NCBI GenBank assembly: GCA_020719105.1 | Contig: DYQV01000168.1 | Location: 1-5,892 of the forward strand | Direction of reading: 5' to 3' | Origin: Rikenella microfusus | GTDB taxonomy: Bacteria; Bacteroidota; Bacteroidia; Bacteroidales; SZUA-534 | Length of the DNA: 5,892 nt | In this document: in pieces, positions 5,849 to 5,892 of the stretch | How the letters are laid out: each line of letters starts with the position of its first letter | Position numbering within the stretch: the first letter of the stretch is position 1 | Made by a program: the position numbers and the translations under genes | Notes under the pieces: generated by a model | What the model was told of the DNA's origin: nothing | Seen by the model: the letters and a program-made list of their open reading frames with translations, nothing else | Databases searched by the model: none

Positions 5849-5892
5849 GGACTGTTTTACAAGATATACAAAGCCTAGCTAAGTAAAAAATG

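Overview
The window reads as a stretch of chromosome from an AT-rich member of the Bacteroidota, most likely the Bacteroidales. The evidence is a NigD-type lipoprotein (a family best known from that order), start codons without Shine-Dalgarno sequences, promoter-like elements resembling the Bacteroidota TAnnTTTG -7 box, and a charged stretch after a lipoprotein cysteine. No mobile element, CRISPR array, rRNA or tRNA was seen.

Layout. Two genes on the + strand occupy the left: a secreted M28 zinc peptidase (86-1333) and a NigD-like lipoprotein (1407-2138), closed by a strong intrinsic terminator (2161-2192). From there to 5696 everything is on the - strand. In transcription order these are a TlpA-like periplasmic thioredoxin (GTG start), a conserved-looking protein of unknown function with a possible ADP-ribosyltransferase-like fold, adenine phosphoribosyltransferase (apt), a plant-type 5'-methylthioadenosine nucleosidase, a secreted toast-rack/LiaF-like beta-repeat protein, and a doubtful small membrane ORF that ends at the terminator. 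The last 190 bases hold two short dyads and a good Bacteroidota-type promoter pointing + toward an ATG at the very edge of the window.

How the genes work together. The clear functional unit is apt plus the nucleosidase, separated by 5 bases. The nucleosidase releases adenine from methylthioadenosine, a by-product of polyamine and SAM metabolism, and Apt turns that adenine into AMP. The envelope proteins (M28 peptidase, NigD-like, toast-rack, TlpA) are individually recognisable but share no evident pathway. The least understood gene is the 4625-5134 reading frame, which has no ATG start and abuts or overlaps tlpA. No coherent new multi-gene system is visible; the most useful leads are that gene, the plant-type nucleosidase and the thioredoxin lacking its usual cis-proline.
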